Shown: one piece after another, positions 16,405-24,515 of the stretch
Position numbering within the stretch: position 1 is the first letter of the stretch
Layout: the number at the start of each line of letters is the position of its first letter
Assembly: GCF_934754935.1 (NCBI RefSeq)
Contig: NZ_CAKVJB010000014.1
Coordinates: forward strand, 1 to 60,327
DNA from: an uncultured Holdemanella sp.
GTDB lineage: Bacteria; Bacillota_I; Bacilli_A; Erysipelotrichales; Erysipelotrichaceae
DNA length: 60,327 nucleotides
Reading direction: 5' to 3'
Program-made: the position numbers and the translations under genes
Notes under the pieces: generated by a model
Database searches by the model: none
Told to the model about the DNA's origin: nothing
Seen by the model: only the letters and a program-made list of their open reading frames with translations

Positions 16405-17182
16405 CTTTTGTCAGATCCTCACCAAAATATTTAATTGAAATCTTAGATAAAGTTCCATCTTCTTTCAATTCTTTTAAAGCCTTGTTTACAGCTTTCTTTA
16501 AAGAAGCATTATCATCACCTTTTACCATTGGAATCGCATAGGGTGTAGATTCTTTGGATTGATCTACAATTTTAAATGAACTATCCTTTGTCGTTTGAAG
16601 ATAATCATTGATTGAAGTAGCCGCATTGATTGTCGCATCCACACCACCACTCTTTACAAGATCCATACATTTCGTTAAATCATCTACACCTTTTACAGTA
16701 GCCCCATAATCTTCACCCAATTCCATATAAGTAGATCCAATCGAATTGGCCGTTGTCTTTCCTTTTAAATCATCAAACGAAGTGATTGTCGTATTATCGT
16801 TACGAACAACTAAGACTGTATGATCATATGCATAAGGTGTTGAGAAATCAAATTTCTTTTCTCTTTCCTTTGTGATATCGACACCATTAACAACTAAATC
16901 ATACGTACCTGTTGATAGACCTGTTAATAATCCATCCCATTTACTTTCTACTATATTGGCTTTTACCCCTAATTTCTTGGCAATATTTTTGGCAACTTCC
17001 ACATCAACACCCACCAATTTATCATTCTTATCATGATAAGAGAATGGTTGCCAATCCCCTTCTAAACCTATTGTGATTTCACCTTTATCTTGAATCGTAG
17101 CTAAATGGTCTTTAGAAGATCCACATCCTGCTAAAGTAAATACCATAGCTGCACTTAATAAACCTGTTAATAATTTTTTCAT
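16400..17182 (-). CDS. Amino-acid ABC transporter substrate-binding lipoprotein (cystine-type)
   Basis: 260 residues; a signal peptide ends in a lipobox LAGC (Cys20). The mature part is a family-3 solute-binding protein: GEITIGLEGDWQPFSYHD, VGVDVEVAKNIAKKLG, YDLVVNGVDITKEREKKFDFSTPY. The TcyA/FliY cystine group has this form, but amino-acid specificity cannot be proved by eye. It follows the ATPase gene by 1 nt and closes the operon. Anchored on the outer face of the membrane. Confidence 0.9.
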   Translation of the reverse strand: MKKLLTGLLSAAMVFTLAGCGSSKDHLATIQDKGEITIGLEGDWQPFSYHDKNDKLVGVDVEVAKNIAKKLGVKANIVESKWDGLLTGLSTGTYDLVVNGVDITKEREKKFDFSTPYAYDHTVLVVRNDNTTITSFDDLKGKTTANSIGSTYMELGEDYGATVKGVDDLTKCMDLVKSGGVDATINAATSINDYLQTTKDSSFKIVDQSKESTPYAIPMVKGDDNASLKKAVNKALKELKEDGTLSKISIKYFGEDLTKE

Positions 17183-17183
17183 C

Positions 17184-17924
17184 TTACATTTCCTCTTTCC
17201 TTAAAAATTCTTTTGTTCGTTCTTGTTGAGGATTTTCAAAGAAATCCTTTGAATTACCCTCTTCAACTATTTTTCCTTCTTCCATCAAAATCACATGATT
17301 AGAAACATGTTTCGCAAAAGACATCTCATGCGTAACCACAACCATAGTCATCCCTTCATTAGCCAATGTTTTCATTACACTTAATACTTCTTGAATCAAT
17401 TCTGGATCGAGTGCTGAAGTTGGCTCATCAAAATAAATGATGTCTGGACTTGTAGCTAATGCTCTTGCGATTGCGACACGCTGTTGTTGTCCACCTGATA
17501 ATTGTGAGGGATAATGATTAGCACGATCTTTCATCCCTACTTTTTCAAGCATCTGCATACCAATCTCATTGGCTTGGTCTTTAGAAACATTTCGTGCTAC
17601 TGTTAAACCTATGGTTACATTTTGTAGAGCTGTCTTATTCGCAAATAAATTGTAATTTTGAAATACAAATCCCGTATGCTTTCTAAGATCAGCAACATCC
17701 TTTTTTGATGTATTTGACAAATCATAAGATTGATCTTTAAAAAACATAGTTCCTGCATCCGCTGTCTCTAAATAATTCATACAACGAAGTAAAGTTGTCT
17801 TACCTGATCCTGAAGGACCTAGTATCGCAACAACATCCCCTTTATGAACAGTTAGATCAATGCCTTTTAAAACATGTAAATTTCCAAACGATTTATGAAT
17901 ATCTTTAATTTCTAATAAAGCCAT
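17184..17924 (-). CDS. Polar amino-acid ABC transporter ATPase
   Basis: 246 residues with Walker A GPSGSGKTT, Q-loop FVFQNYNLF, signature LSGGQQQRVAIARAL, Walker B IIYFDEPTSALDPE and H-loop VVTHEMSFA, the GlnQ/TcyC type. It drives uptake through the adjacent permease. The gene lies between permease and binding-protein genes with gaps of only 3 and 1 nt. Confidence 0.94.
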   Translation of the reverse strand: MALLEIKDIHKSFGNLHVLKGIDLTVHKGDVVAILGPSGSGKTTLLRCMNYLETADAGTMFFKDQSYDLSNTSKKDVADLRKHTGFVFQNYNLFANKTALQNVTIGLTVARNVSKDQANEIGMQMLEKVGMKDRANHYPSQLSGGQQQRVAIARALATSPDIIYFDEPTSALDPELIQEVLSVMKTLANEGMTMVVVTHEMSFAKHVSNHVILMEEGKIVEEGNSKDFFENPQQERTKEFLRKEEM

Positions 17925-17927
17925 ACT

Positions 17928-18584
17928 CTATCTCCCTGTCTGATAATAATTCAGCTTCTTTTCACCCCAAGCTTGCAGCCAAGTTAAAACTGTACAGAAA
18001 ATCAAATACACTAAAGCAACTTCGATATACAACTGCATAAACTGATAGGTTCTTCCCGCAATTCTTTCGGTCTGCATAAACATTTCTGTTACTGTAATAT
18101 TGGCAGCTAAAGATGTATCTTTAACAAGTGAAATCAAGTTATTAAACAAAGATGGAAAAGCACTTCGAAAAGCTTGTGGTAAAACAATATGCATCATAAT
18201 CTGCATATAGCTCATCCCTACACAGTATCCAGCTTCCATTTGTCCTTGCGGTACACTTTCAATCGATCCACGAATGGTTTCAGCACAATAAGCGCCTGTA
18301 TTTAATGAGAATACGATAATAGCGGCCGTCATAGCTGAAATACGCACACCAATCGACTGCATCCCAAAATACATAATGAACAATTGCACTAACATTGGCG
18401 TTCCTCTAAATATCCATATATAAAATTGAACGACATATTTCATAATTGGTACTTTCGCATATTGAACCATGGCGCATACAATAGCTATTATCATCGCAAA
18501 AATAAATGATACGAGCGCAAGTGGTAATGTCATTATAATTCCTGATACAAATATTTTTGGGAATGATTCTAAAAACAATTCCAT
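17928..18584 (-). CDS. Polar amino-acid ABC transporter permease
   Basis: 218 residues with about five membrane segments and the EAA motif MEAGYCVGMSYMQIMMHIVLPQAFRSAFP. The His/Glu/cystine (HEAAM) family signature is clear (WIFRGTPMLVQLF). First gene of the three-gene operon; a GGGAGGGAAAG site precedes the ATG. A palindrome in the promoter (18621-18638) suggests regulation. Confidence 0.92.
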   Translation of the reverse strand: MELFLESFPKIFVSGIIMTLPLALVSFIFAMIIAIVCAMVQYAKVPIMKYVVQFYIWIFRGTPMLVQLFIMYFGMQSIGVRISAMTAAIIVFSLNTGAYCAETIRGSIESVPQGQMEAGYCVGMSYMQIMMHIVLPQAFRSAFPSLFNNLISLVKDTSLAANITVTEMFMQTERIAGRTYQFMQLYIEVALVYLIFCTVLTWLQAWGEKKLNYYQTGR

Positions 18585-18611
18585 ACTTTCCCTCCCTAAA
18601 ATCTTTTTACT

Positions 18612-18642
18612 ATTTTACACCCTAAAGTAAACTTTAGGTCAA
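18612..18642 (-). promoter_or_regulatory. Putative promoter with palindromic operator for the amino-acid ABC operon
   Basis: On the minus strand TTGACC (18637-18642) and TAAAAT (18612-18617) are separated by 19 nt. Between and overlapping them lies CCTAAAGT-AA-ACTTTAGG (18621-18638), two perfect 8-bp arms. There is no T-run, so it is more likely an operator than a terminator. Confidence 0.45.
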
Positions 18643-19578
18643 TTAAATCAATCCAAATGATTTTAATATTGTTAACCAAAATGTAATACTAAAAGCACTT
18701 AGCAGTGTTGTCAGCATCACTACACTTGATGTTAAAACACCTTTATGCCCCATACTTTTAGCCATCACAAAACCAGATACCGTTGTACTGGATCCACACA
18801 TAATCAAAATGGCAACTAAGGCTTGATTTCTAAATTCTAATAAAGCCCCTATTGGTAAGAAGATAGCACAAAAACCAATTAACTTCATAAATGTACAGAA
18901 TAAAGATGGTTTTAATTCTCCTTTTGCCTGATCAAAATCAAAAGTGGCTCCCATTGCCATTAAGCCAAGTGGTGTTGCCGTACTTGCAATCATTGAAATC
19001 GTTTTATTGATAACTTGAGGCAATTGAAATGGTAATAAACTAACAAGTACACCTATCACAATTCCTAGAATCAGAGGATTCTTTAAAATCCCAATGAATG
19101 TTTTCTTATAATCAACCTTAGATTGTTCAGCCTTAAAGAAAGATAGAATCACAACGGATACTACGTTATAAACAAATACCACACTCATCAACATTAATGG
19201 TGCAACCCCTACATCTGGATAAATATTCGCTGTTAAAGCAAGTCCTAACAAAGCTGCACTACTTCTGTAACAAGCTTGAATAAATTCACCTTGAATTGTT
19301 TTATCTTTTAAACGTAATGAAAATAATATAGACAATAGAATACTAATTAGAGTAGATACAACACAAAATACGACAAACTTTGTATCCCAAAGATCTTTAA
19401 AATTAGATTTAGACACATCGACAAACAACAATAGTGGCAATGACACTTTAAAGACAAATGAATTTAGTTTGGATGCCAAAGCATCTTCTAAAATATTCAT
19501 TTTATTTAAGAAATAACCGACAACCATCAATAAAAAGATGGGAATGGTCGCATTTAAGCTAAATAATAAATTTTCCAC
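18643..19578 (-). CDS. AEC family transporter (auxin efflux carrier type)
   Basis: 311 residues with about ten hydrophobic segments in two repeats, starting LLFSLNATIPIFLLMVVGYFLNKMNILED and including the family-typical NPLILGIVIGVLVSLL and ATPLGLMAMGATFDF segments. AEC proteins move organic anions such as malate or other small carboxylates, or auxin-like compounds. No substrate clue is visible beyond the neighbouring glycyl-radical operon, whose terminator separates the two. Confidence 0.88.
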   Translation of the reverse strand: MENLLFSLNATIPIFLLMVVGYFLNKMNILEDALASKLNSFVFKVSLPLLLFVDVSKSNFKDLWDTKFVVFCVVSTLISILLSILFSLRLKDKTIQGEFIQACYRSSAALLGLALTANIYPDVGVAPLMLMSVVFVYNVVSVVILSFFKAEQSKVDYKKTFIGILKNPLILGIVIGVLVSLLPFQLPQVINKTISMIASTATPLGLMAMGATFDFDQAKGELKPSLFCTFMKLIGFCAIFLPIGALLEFRNQALVAILIMCGSSTTVSGFVMAKSMGHKGVLTSSVVMLTTLLSAFSITFWLTILKSFGLI

Positions 19579-19646
19579 AAAATCCCTCCAAAACTAAATT
19601 ATTGTTATTTTAGCACAAAACATATCAGAATGCTTTTTTAAGCACT

Positions 19647-19670
19647 CAAAAAGAGCAATTTTCATTGCCC
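19647..19670 (-). terminator. Terminator of the glycyl-radical/nanE operon
   Basis: Minus-strand hairpin GGGCAAT-GAAA-ATTGCTC followed by five T, overlapping the end of nanE. Confidence 0.85.
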
Positions 19671-20438
19671 TTACTTTAACTCATTCGTATGTTTTGCACG
19701 TTCTGCATCACGCCAATTATCTTGATATTTACCTAAACAATCCACAAAACGCTTTGTGACATAGTGAGGACGTGTAATAGCACTTCCCACAACAACACTA
19801 TGACATCCAACAAAAATACATTTCATCGCATCTTCTGGCGAATAAATATGTCCTTCCATGATGATGCAGGCTTCATCTTGAAGTTCACGACACATATCAG
19901 CTACCATTCTAAAATCCGCCCCTTCAATATGTGCTGTTTCCTTCGTATATCCATATAATGTTGGAGCTACAATTTCTGCACCATTTGCGCTGGCATGTTT
20001 TGCCTCTTCTAAATTAGATACATCCGCAAAAATTAAATGATTTGGATACTTCTTACGTACTTGAGGAAGTAGATCCCACGCAATCGTACCTTCATGTGTT
20101 TTTTGTGCTGTACAATCTATCGCAATAATATCTGCACCTGCTTCTACAATTTCGTCTACTTCTTTCATCGTCGGCGTAATAAATACATCTGTATCCTCGT
20201 GCCATACTTTATATAAACCAACAATAGGTAATCCTAAATTGGCTTCTTTGACTTTACGAATTTGTTCTGGAGAATTTAAACGCAATCCTACAGCACCACC
20301 CCATTTTGCGCATTCCGCCATTTTCACAACCATATCTTCTGTATAAATTGGCTCATCTTTTTGCGTTTGACAAGAAACTATAAGTCCTCCTTTTAAACTT
20401 TCTAATAATGCTAATTTTTTTGGATCATTTGTCTTCAT
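19671..20438 (-). CDS. nanE: N-acetylmannosamine-6-phosphate 2-epimerase (NanE)
   Basis: 255 residues from the ATG at 20438, which has AAAGGAG upstream and overlaps the regulator gene by 14 bp. The TIM barrel carries NanE blocks: GGLIVSCQ, GGAVGLRLNSPEQI, the lysine loop LPIVGLYK, FITPTMKEVDEIVEAGADIIAIDCT, and EGHIYSPEDA. It interconverts ManNAc-6-P and GlcNAc-6-P in sialic acid use. No nanA or nanK is nearby. It is the last gene of an operon led by a glycyl-radical enzyme, an unusual setting that leaves its actual substrate open. Confidence 0.88.
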   Translation of the reverse strand: MKTNDPKKLALLESLKGGLIVSCQTQKDEPIYTEDMVVKMAECAKWGGAVGLRLNSPEQIRKVKEANLGLPIVGLYKVWHEDTDVFITPTMKEVDEIVEAGADIIAIDCTAQKTHEGTIAWDLLPQVRKKYPNHLIFADVSNLEEAKHASANGAEIVAPTLYGYTKETAHIEGADFRMVADMCRELQDEACIIMEGHIYSPEDAMKCIFVGCHSVVVGSAITRPHYVTKRFVDCLGKYQDNWRDAERAKHTNELK

Positions 20439-21210
20439 TTTCTTCTTCTCCTTTACATACCACAAAATTTTCTGGTATTTCTTTACCATTTACATACCTA
20501 TCCACATAAACGCTATGGAAATCTTTTAAATTCGCCCAATTACACATGGCTTTTACACCGTATTTAGATGCGTCTATCAATAAATCACATTTTTCACTAC
20601 AGTCCATAATAGCCTTTTTACATGCCCCAACATTAAAATCAAATACATACACATTCCCATTTTCTAAATCAATACCATTCGTACTTAAAAAGGCATGATC
20701 AAAATGAAATTGTCGAATCATATCTAAAGTTAAAGAACCATAGCTTGTATCATAAGAACGATTGAATTCTCCTCCCAACAAGAAAATATCTCCTTTAAAA
20801 CTAGCTGGTAGTTTTCGAATCAAATAAATACTTGGTGTCACAAGTTTAATTCTCTTATCTTGAATATAATCTAAAAGATGTACAGGCGTAGTACCCGAAT
20901 CAATATATACACAATCTCCATCACGAATACTACGAGCTGCGTGTGCACAGATTAATTGTTTTTCTTCCATATTCATGTTTTCTTTTGAAACGATGGACAT
21001 TTCATTATAGTTTGTAAGTGTCGTACTCACACTCTTCAAACTAGCGCCACCGCGCTCTCTTTGAATCAAGCCTTGATTTTCTAATTCAATCAAATCGCGC
21101 ATTACACTTGATCTAGAAACATCAAAACTTTCTTGTAATTCTTTTACAGTCACAAATTGTCTTTCTTCTAACAGCTGCACAATCCGAACCATTCTTTCTT
21201 TTGAAAGCAT
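20425..21210 (-). CDS. DeoR-family transcriptional repressor
   Basis: 261 residues. The N-terminal winged helix reads ERMVRIVQLLEERQFVTVKELQESFDVSRSSVMRDLIELENQGLIQRERGGA in DeoR form (key part: VSRSSVMRDL). The C-terminal domain has YIDSGTT and LSTNGID, the sugar-phosphate isomerase-like fold that senses phosphorylated sugars. It is encoded in the operon it probably controls. The five phased TTCAT repeats at 24381-24425 are its likeliest binding site. Confidence 0.9.
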   Translation of the reverse strand: MLSKERMVRIVQLLEERQFVTVKELQESFDVSRSSVMRDLIELENQGLIQRERGGASLKSVSTTLTNYNEMSIVSKENMNMEEKQLICAHAARSIRDGDCVYIDSGTTPVHLLDYIQDKRIKLVTPSIYLIRKLPASFKGDIFLLGGEFNRSYDTSYGSLTLDMIRQFHFDHAFLSTNGIDLENGNVYVFDFNVGACKKAIMDCSEKCDLLIDASKYGVKAMCNWANLKDFHSVYVDRYVNGKEIPENFVVCKGEEENEDK

Positions 21211-21211
21211 A

Positions 21212-22096
21212 TTATCCTCCTATTTTTACATACACACCTAATTGTTTACCCATTTCAATATATGGAGTTAAGATTTTACGCTCCATCATTTTATCTTTAT
21301 CATAAACAAACTCTTTATTCAATTGATTCCATTTATTTTTTCCCATTGTATGAAACGGTAGAAGGTTAACTTCACTAAGTTTTAAACTTGCACAAAACTT
21401 AATGACATCTTCACAAATATCATCATTGAACCTTGGAATCACTGGCATTCTGACAATAACTTTCTTGGGACAATTCTTAGCTAGATATGTAAAATTATTT
21501 AAAATCAAATTTAAATTGCCGCCCGTAACATCCTTTAATTTTTGTGCATCCAAATGTTTTAAGTCCATTAAAAATAAATCAATATATGGTAATGCCTGCT
21601 TCAACTTATCCAAACTATAGTTTCCCGTTGTTTCTACTGCTACATGTAATCTTTTTTCTTTGCATTGTTTGATCAATTCTAAAAATGCATCAAACTGCAT
21701 AAAGGGCTCTCCTCCACTAATTGTGACTCCACCATTGGATTGATCAAAATAATCCTTATCCTTTAAAATTTCCTTGAGTACGTCATCAATTTCCATATCT
21801 TTACCCGCAAAAGAAATCGCATCTTGTAAACAAGCATCCTCGCATTTTTTACAATATATACATTTTTCCTTGTCCCATTTAAATGGAAATGAAATGGCAT
21901 GTTGGCTACATACATGCATACAAGTCTTACACTCAACACATTTTCTATCATCATGCATTAGTACATGTTCAATATTCCATGTTTCAGGATTGGCGCACCA
22001 AGGACAATGTAAAGGACATCCCTTTAAAAAAACAGTTGTACGAATACCCGGGCCATCGTGCGTGGCAAATTTTTCAATATTCGATACTCTAATCAT
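21212..22096 (-). CDS. Glycyl-radical enzyme activase (radical SAM)
   Basis: 294 residues. The radical SAM motif CX3CX2C is at Cys27, Cys31, Cys34, followed by an insert with two ferredoxin-type [4Fe-4S] motifs (CVECKTCMHVC and CIYCKKCEDAC). Next come GGVTISGGEPFMQ (SAM binding) and DLFLMDLKHLD. The two extra clusters mark it as an activase of the non-PFL type used by dehydratases and lyases. It abstracts hydrogen from the partner's glycine. It overlaps the GRE gene by 8 bp. Confidence 0.94.
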   Translation of the reverse strand: MIRVSNIEKFATHDGPGIRTTVFLKGCPLHCPWCANPETWNIEHVLMHDDRKCVECKTCMHVCSQHAISFPFKWDKEKCIYCKKCEDACLQDAISFAGKDMEIDDVLKEILKDKDYFDQSNGGVTISGGEPFMQFDAFLELIKQCKEKRLHVAVETTGNYSLDKLKQALPYIDLFLMDLKHLDAQKLKDVTGGNLNLILNNFTYLAKNCPKKVIVRMPVIPRFNDDICEDVIKFCASLKLSEVNLLPFHTMGKNKWNQLNKEFVYDKDKMMERKILTPYIEMGKQLGVYVKIGG

Positions 22097-24353
22097 ATAA
22101 AGTCCTACTTAATAGTTCATCCTGAACATCTTTGGTCAAATTCACAAAAACAGCACTATATCCTGCTACACGAACAATTAAATCCGGATATTTTTCTGGA
22201 TGTTTTTGTGCATCTTCTAACTGACCATGATCCACAACGGTAACCATTAATTGACATCCACCTTTTTTAAAGTATGTATCAAATAATACTTTTACTTTCT
22301 CTTTATCTTCATGCATCATACGAGGAGTAAACTTAATATTTTGAACACTTCCCCCATGATACTTTGCCTTAAATTTACTCAATGAATTCAATACGGCTGT
22401 TGGCCCATTATTTGCAGCATATCCTTGCGGATTATTAGCCGGATTTAAGTATACGCCTTGTAAACGTCCATCTAAGCTTGCATCGGTTTGATGTCCCCAA
22501 TCTGTATTTGTTTGATTATTTGAAATCACAATTAAATAATAGTCCATTCCATTTAAAATACCTCGATTACGAATACCTTTCGCTACATATTCATATAAGT
22601 CATTGGCCATTTCATCCACATCGCTAATATCATTTCCGTATTTAGGTAAAGATAAAATCTCTTTACGTAAGTATTCATATCCAGAAAAATTATGTAAAGC
22701 TGCCTCATTTAATTCTTCAAGAGTATATTTCTTTTGATCATACACTAATGCTTTGATTGCATATAAGGCATCACTCGTATTGATATTTCCATAGGTTTCA
22801 TTTGTACCACCTAAAATTTCAATACCTCCATCTAATATGGCCTTTTGTCGAGCCAAACAATCATCCATTAAGATCGAATTAAACAAGAAACTGACTTCTT
22901 GATTCATCACTTCATATGAGTGTTTTTGACAATATACACTTAAATCAAAATAGTAATCTAATAACACTTTATATTGATCATAGAATTCTTCAAATGTTCT
23001 AAAACTAGATAGTGGCAATACTTTAACTGGACCTGCCTTATATATATGGTCCATTGGATCATATCCTGCATTTAAAGCGAGTTGTAATATTTTAGTTAGA
23101 TTCAATAACGTATTTGGTGTTCCCACACTTTTTCCTTGAATCACAAATTCTCCACATCCAAATGGAATATATTGTTCAGCTGTTTTGCGATCCACACGCA
23201 TCGCATATTGCACAGCATCCACATTCACATCATCATTATATAAGGTTGGATACGTTGCTCCACTGGCAATACATTCATAGGCCATGTCCATGATATCTTT
23301 TGGCGTATTTGAATCAAAACGCAATGTAAATTGTGGTTCGACATAGCGAGTATCTTTACATACTTTTAAACAAATTCTTGTAAATAAATCACACGCTTCA
23401 ACATTTTCTCTTCCTTTACCACCTACAATGATTCGGCCATTTACAGTTGTCCTTCTATTTTCAATCATTTTCCATAATGATTTTAAATAGCGATAAGCCT
23501 CATTTTCATCAATCAATCCAGAATCCATATCCTTTTTTAAAAATGGTCCAAGCACGATGTCCAAACGCCCATAGTTAATGCAGCCTGCACATAATGCATA
23601 TAGCCAGAATAATTGAAGAGCCTGATGGAAAGTAGCTGGTTTATGTTCTAGTATATATTCCAAATCGTGTTTCATTAAATCTAAATCATGATTTCTAGAT
23701 TCATCCAACGTATAGCTTTGATTAACCAAATCGATTTGTTTGCGAATAACAGATTTAAAGAGATACATACTTTCTAAACATGCTTGCATAAACTCATTTG
23801 TAGGATAACTTTGAATCAATTCAACCAATCCATTAATGCCTAATGTAACGAGTTTCTTATAGTCTAACATCATACCGGACAAGCGAGCTGTTGCCATAAA
23901 TGGATATTTACAATCAATGAAGCGACCTGTTGTATCTTCGTTCAATACATCCTGGCAATAAATACTCTTTACATCATGATCTTGCCAATAGTCATATAAC
24001 GCATCCACTCTTGCCTTCTCTTCATCAGTATTTAAATGTTCTTTAAAAGCACGAAGCTTATGGAAAACACAATAGTGCCCTACTCCACCAATACTTGTCA
24101 CACTACCAAATCCAATGGGTAAAAAATCCAATCGCCCTGCAATCAAATCATCGGATTCAATACTTCTAAACAAACGAGGAAATAATACTTTTAAACATTT
24201 CACTTCACGAATCGCCTTATTTTTAGAACTATTTTCTTTGTGTACTTTCGTATAAGCCTCCATAATTTCTAATTGTTCAGAATAACTCTTTTCACATGGA
24301 ATTTTAATTGAAACCTCAACATTCTGTTCACCATCAATATTAATTCTAGCCAT
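22089..24353 (-). CDS. Glycyl-radical enzyme of unassigned substrate
   Basis: 754 residues. The glycyl-radical motif RVAGYSA near the C-terminus places the radical at Gly731. The thiyl cysteine is Cys400 in YIPFGCGEFVIQGKS, followed two residues later by Glu402. The C-x-E arrangement is that of dehydratase/lyase members (CutC, glycerol and hydroxyproline dehydratases) rather than the Cys-Cys of pyruvate formate-lyase. However, C-G-E replaces the common C-V-E, and the protein is shorter than most dehydratases. The DGRLQGVYLNPANNPQGYAANNGPTAVL region is also divergent (key part: NNGPTAVL). Oxygen-sensitive, cytosolic. First gene of its operon; GAGGTG precedes the ATG. Confidence 0.92.
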   Translation of the reverse strand: MARINIDGEQNVEVSIKIPCEKSYSEQLEIMEAYTKVHKENSSKNKAIREVKCLKVLFPRLFRSIESDDLIAGRLDFLPIGFGSVTSIGGVGHYCVFHKLRAFKEHLNTDEEKARVDALYDYWQDHDVKSIYCQDVLNEDTTGRFIDCKYPFMATARLSGMMLDYKKLVTLGINGLVELIQSYPTNEFMQACLESMYLFKSVIRKQIDLVNQSYTLDESRNHDLDLMKHDLEYILEHKPATFHQALQLFWLYALCAGCINYGRLDIVLGPFLKKDMDSGLIDENEAYRYLKSLWKMIENRRTTVNGRIIVGGKGRENVEACDLFTRICLKVCKDTRYVEPQFTLRFDSNTPKDIMDMAYECIASGATYPTLYNDDVNVDAVQYAMRVDRKTAEQYIPFGCGEFVIQGKSVGTPNTLLNLTKILQLALNAGYDPMDHIYKAGPVKVLPLSSFRTFEEFYDQYKVLLDYYFDLSVYCQKHSYEVMNQEVSFLFNSILMDDCLARQKAILDGGIEILGGTNETYGNINTSDALYAIKALVYDQKKYTLEELNEAALHNFSGYEYLRKEILSLPKYGNDISDVDEMANDLYEYVAKGIRNRGILNGMDYYLIVISNNQTNTDWGHQTDASLDGRLQGVYLNPANNPQGYAANNGPTAVLNSLSKFKAKYHGGSVQNIKFTPRMMHEDKEKVKVLFDTYFKKGGCQLMVTVVDHGQLEDAQKHPEKYPDLIVRVAGYSAVFVNLTKDVQDELLSRTLYD

Positions 24354-24372
24354 ATTTTCACCTCATATCTAA

Positions 24373-24401
24373 AACATACATTCATTTTGATTCATCGTCA
24401 A
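24373..24401 (-). promoter_or_regulatory. Promoter of the glycyl-radical operon
   Basis: TTGACG (24396-24401), 17-nt spacer, TATGTT (24373-24378) on the minus strand. It is embedded in the TTCAT repeat array. Confidence 0.6.
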
Positions 24402-24425
24402 TCATTTTTATTCATTTTCGTTCAT
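24381..24425. repeat. Five TTCAT units spaced exactly 10 bp (candidate DeoR operator)
   Basis: TTCAT begins at 24381, 24391, 24411 and 24421, and ATCAT at 24401. The 10-bp period puts every unit on one helix face. The array covers the glycyl-radical promoter and lies upstream of the divergent alcohol dehydrogenase promoter. Confidence 0.75.
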
Positions 24426-24451
24426 ATGTGACATTATTATCAATCTGTAAC

Positions 24452-24480
24452 TTGTATGTAAGCGCTTGAACTCGTAAAAT
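24452..24480 (+). promoter_or_regulatory. Alcohol dehydrogenase promoter with cre-like site in the spacer
   Basis: TTGTAT (24452-24457), 17-nt spacer, TAAAAT (24475-24480). TGTAAGCGCTTGAA (24457-24470) fills most of the spacer and matches the CcpA cre consensus at about 12 of 14 positions. Confidence 0.65.
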
Positions 24481-24515
24481 GAAATTAACAAGTATACAAG
24501 GAGGAAATAATACTT

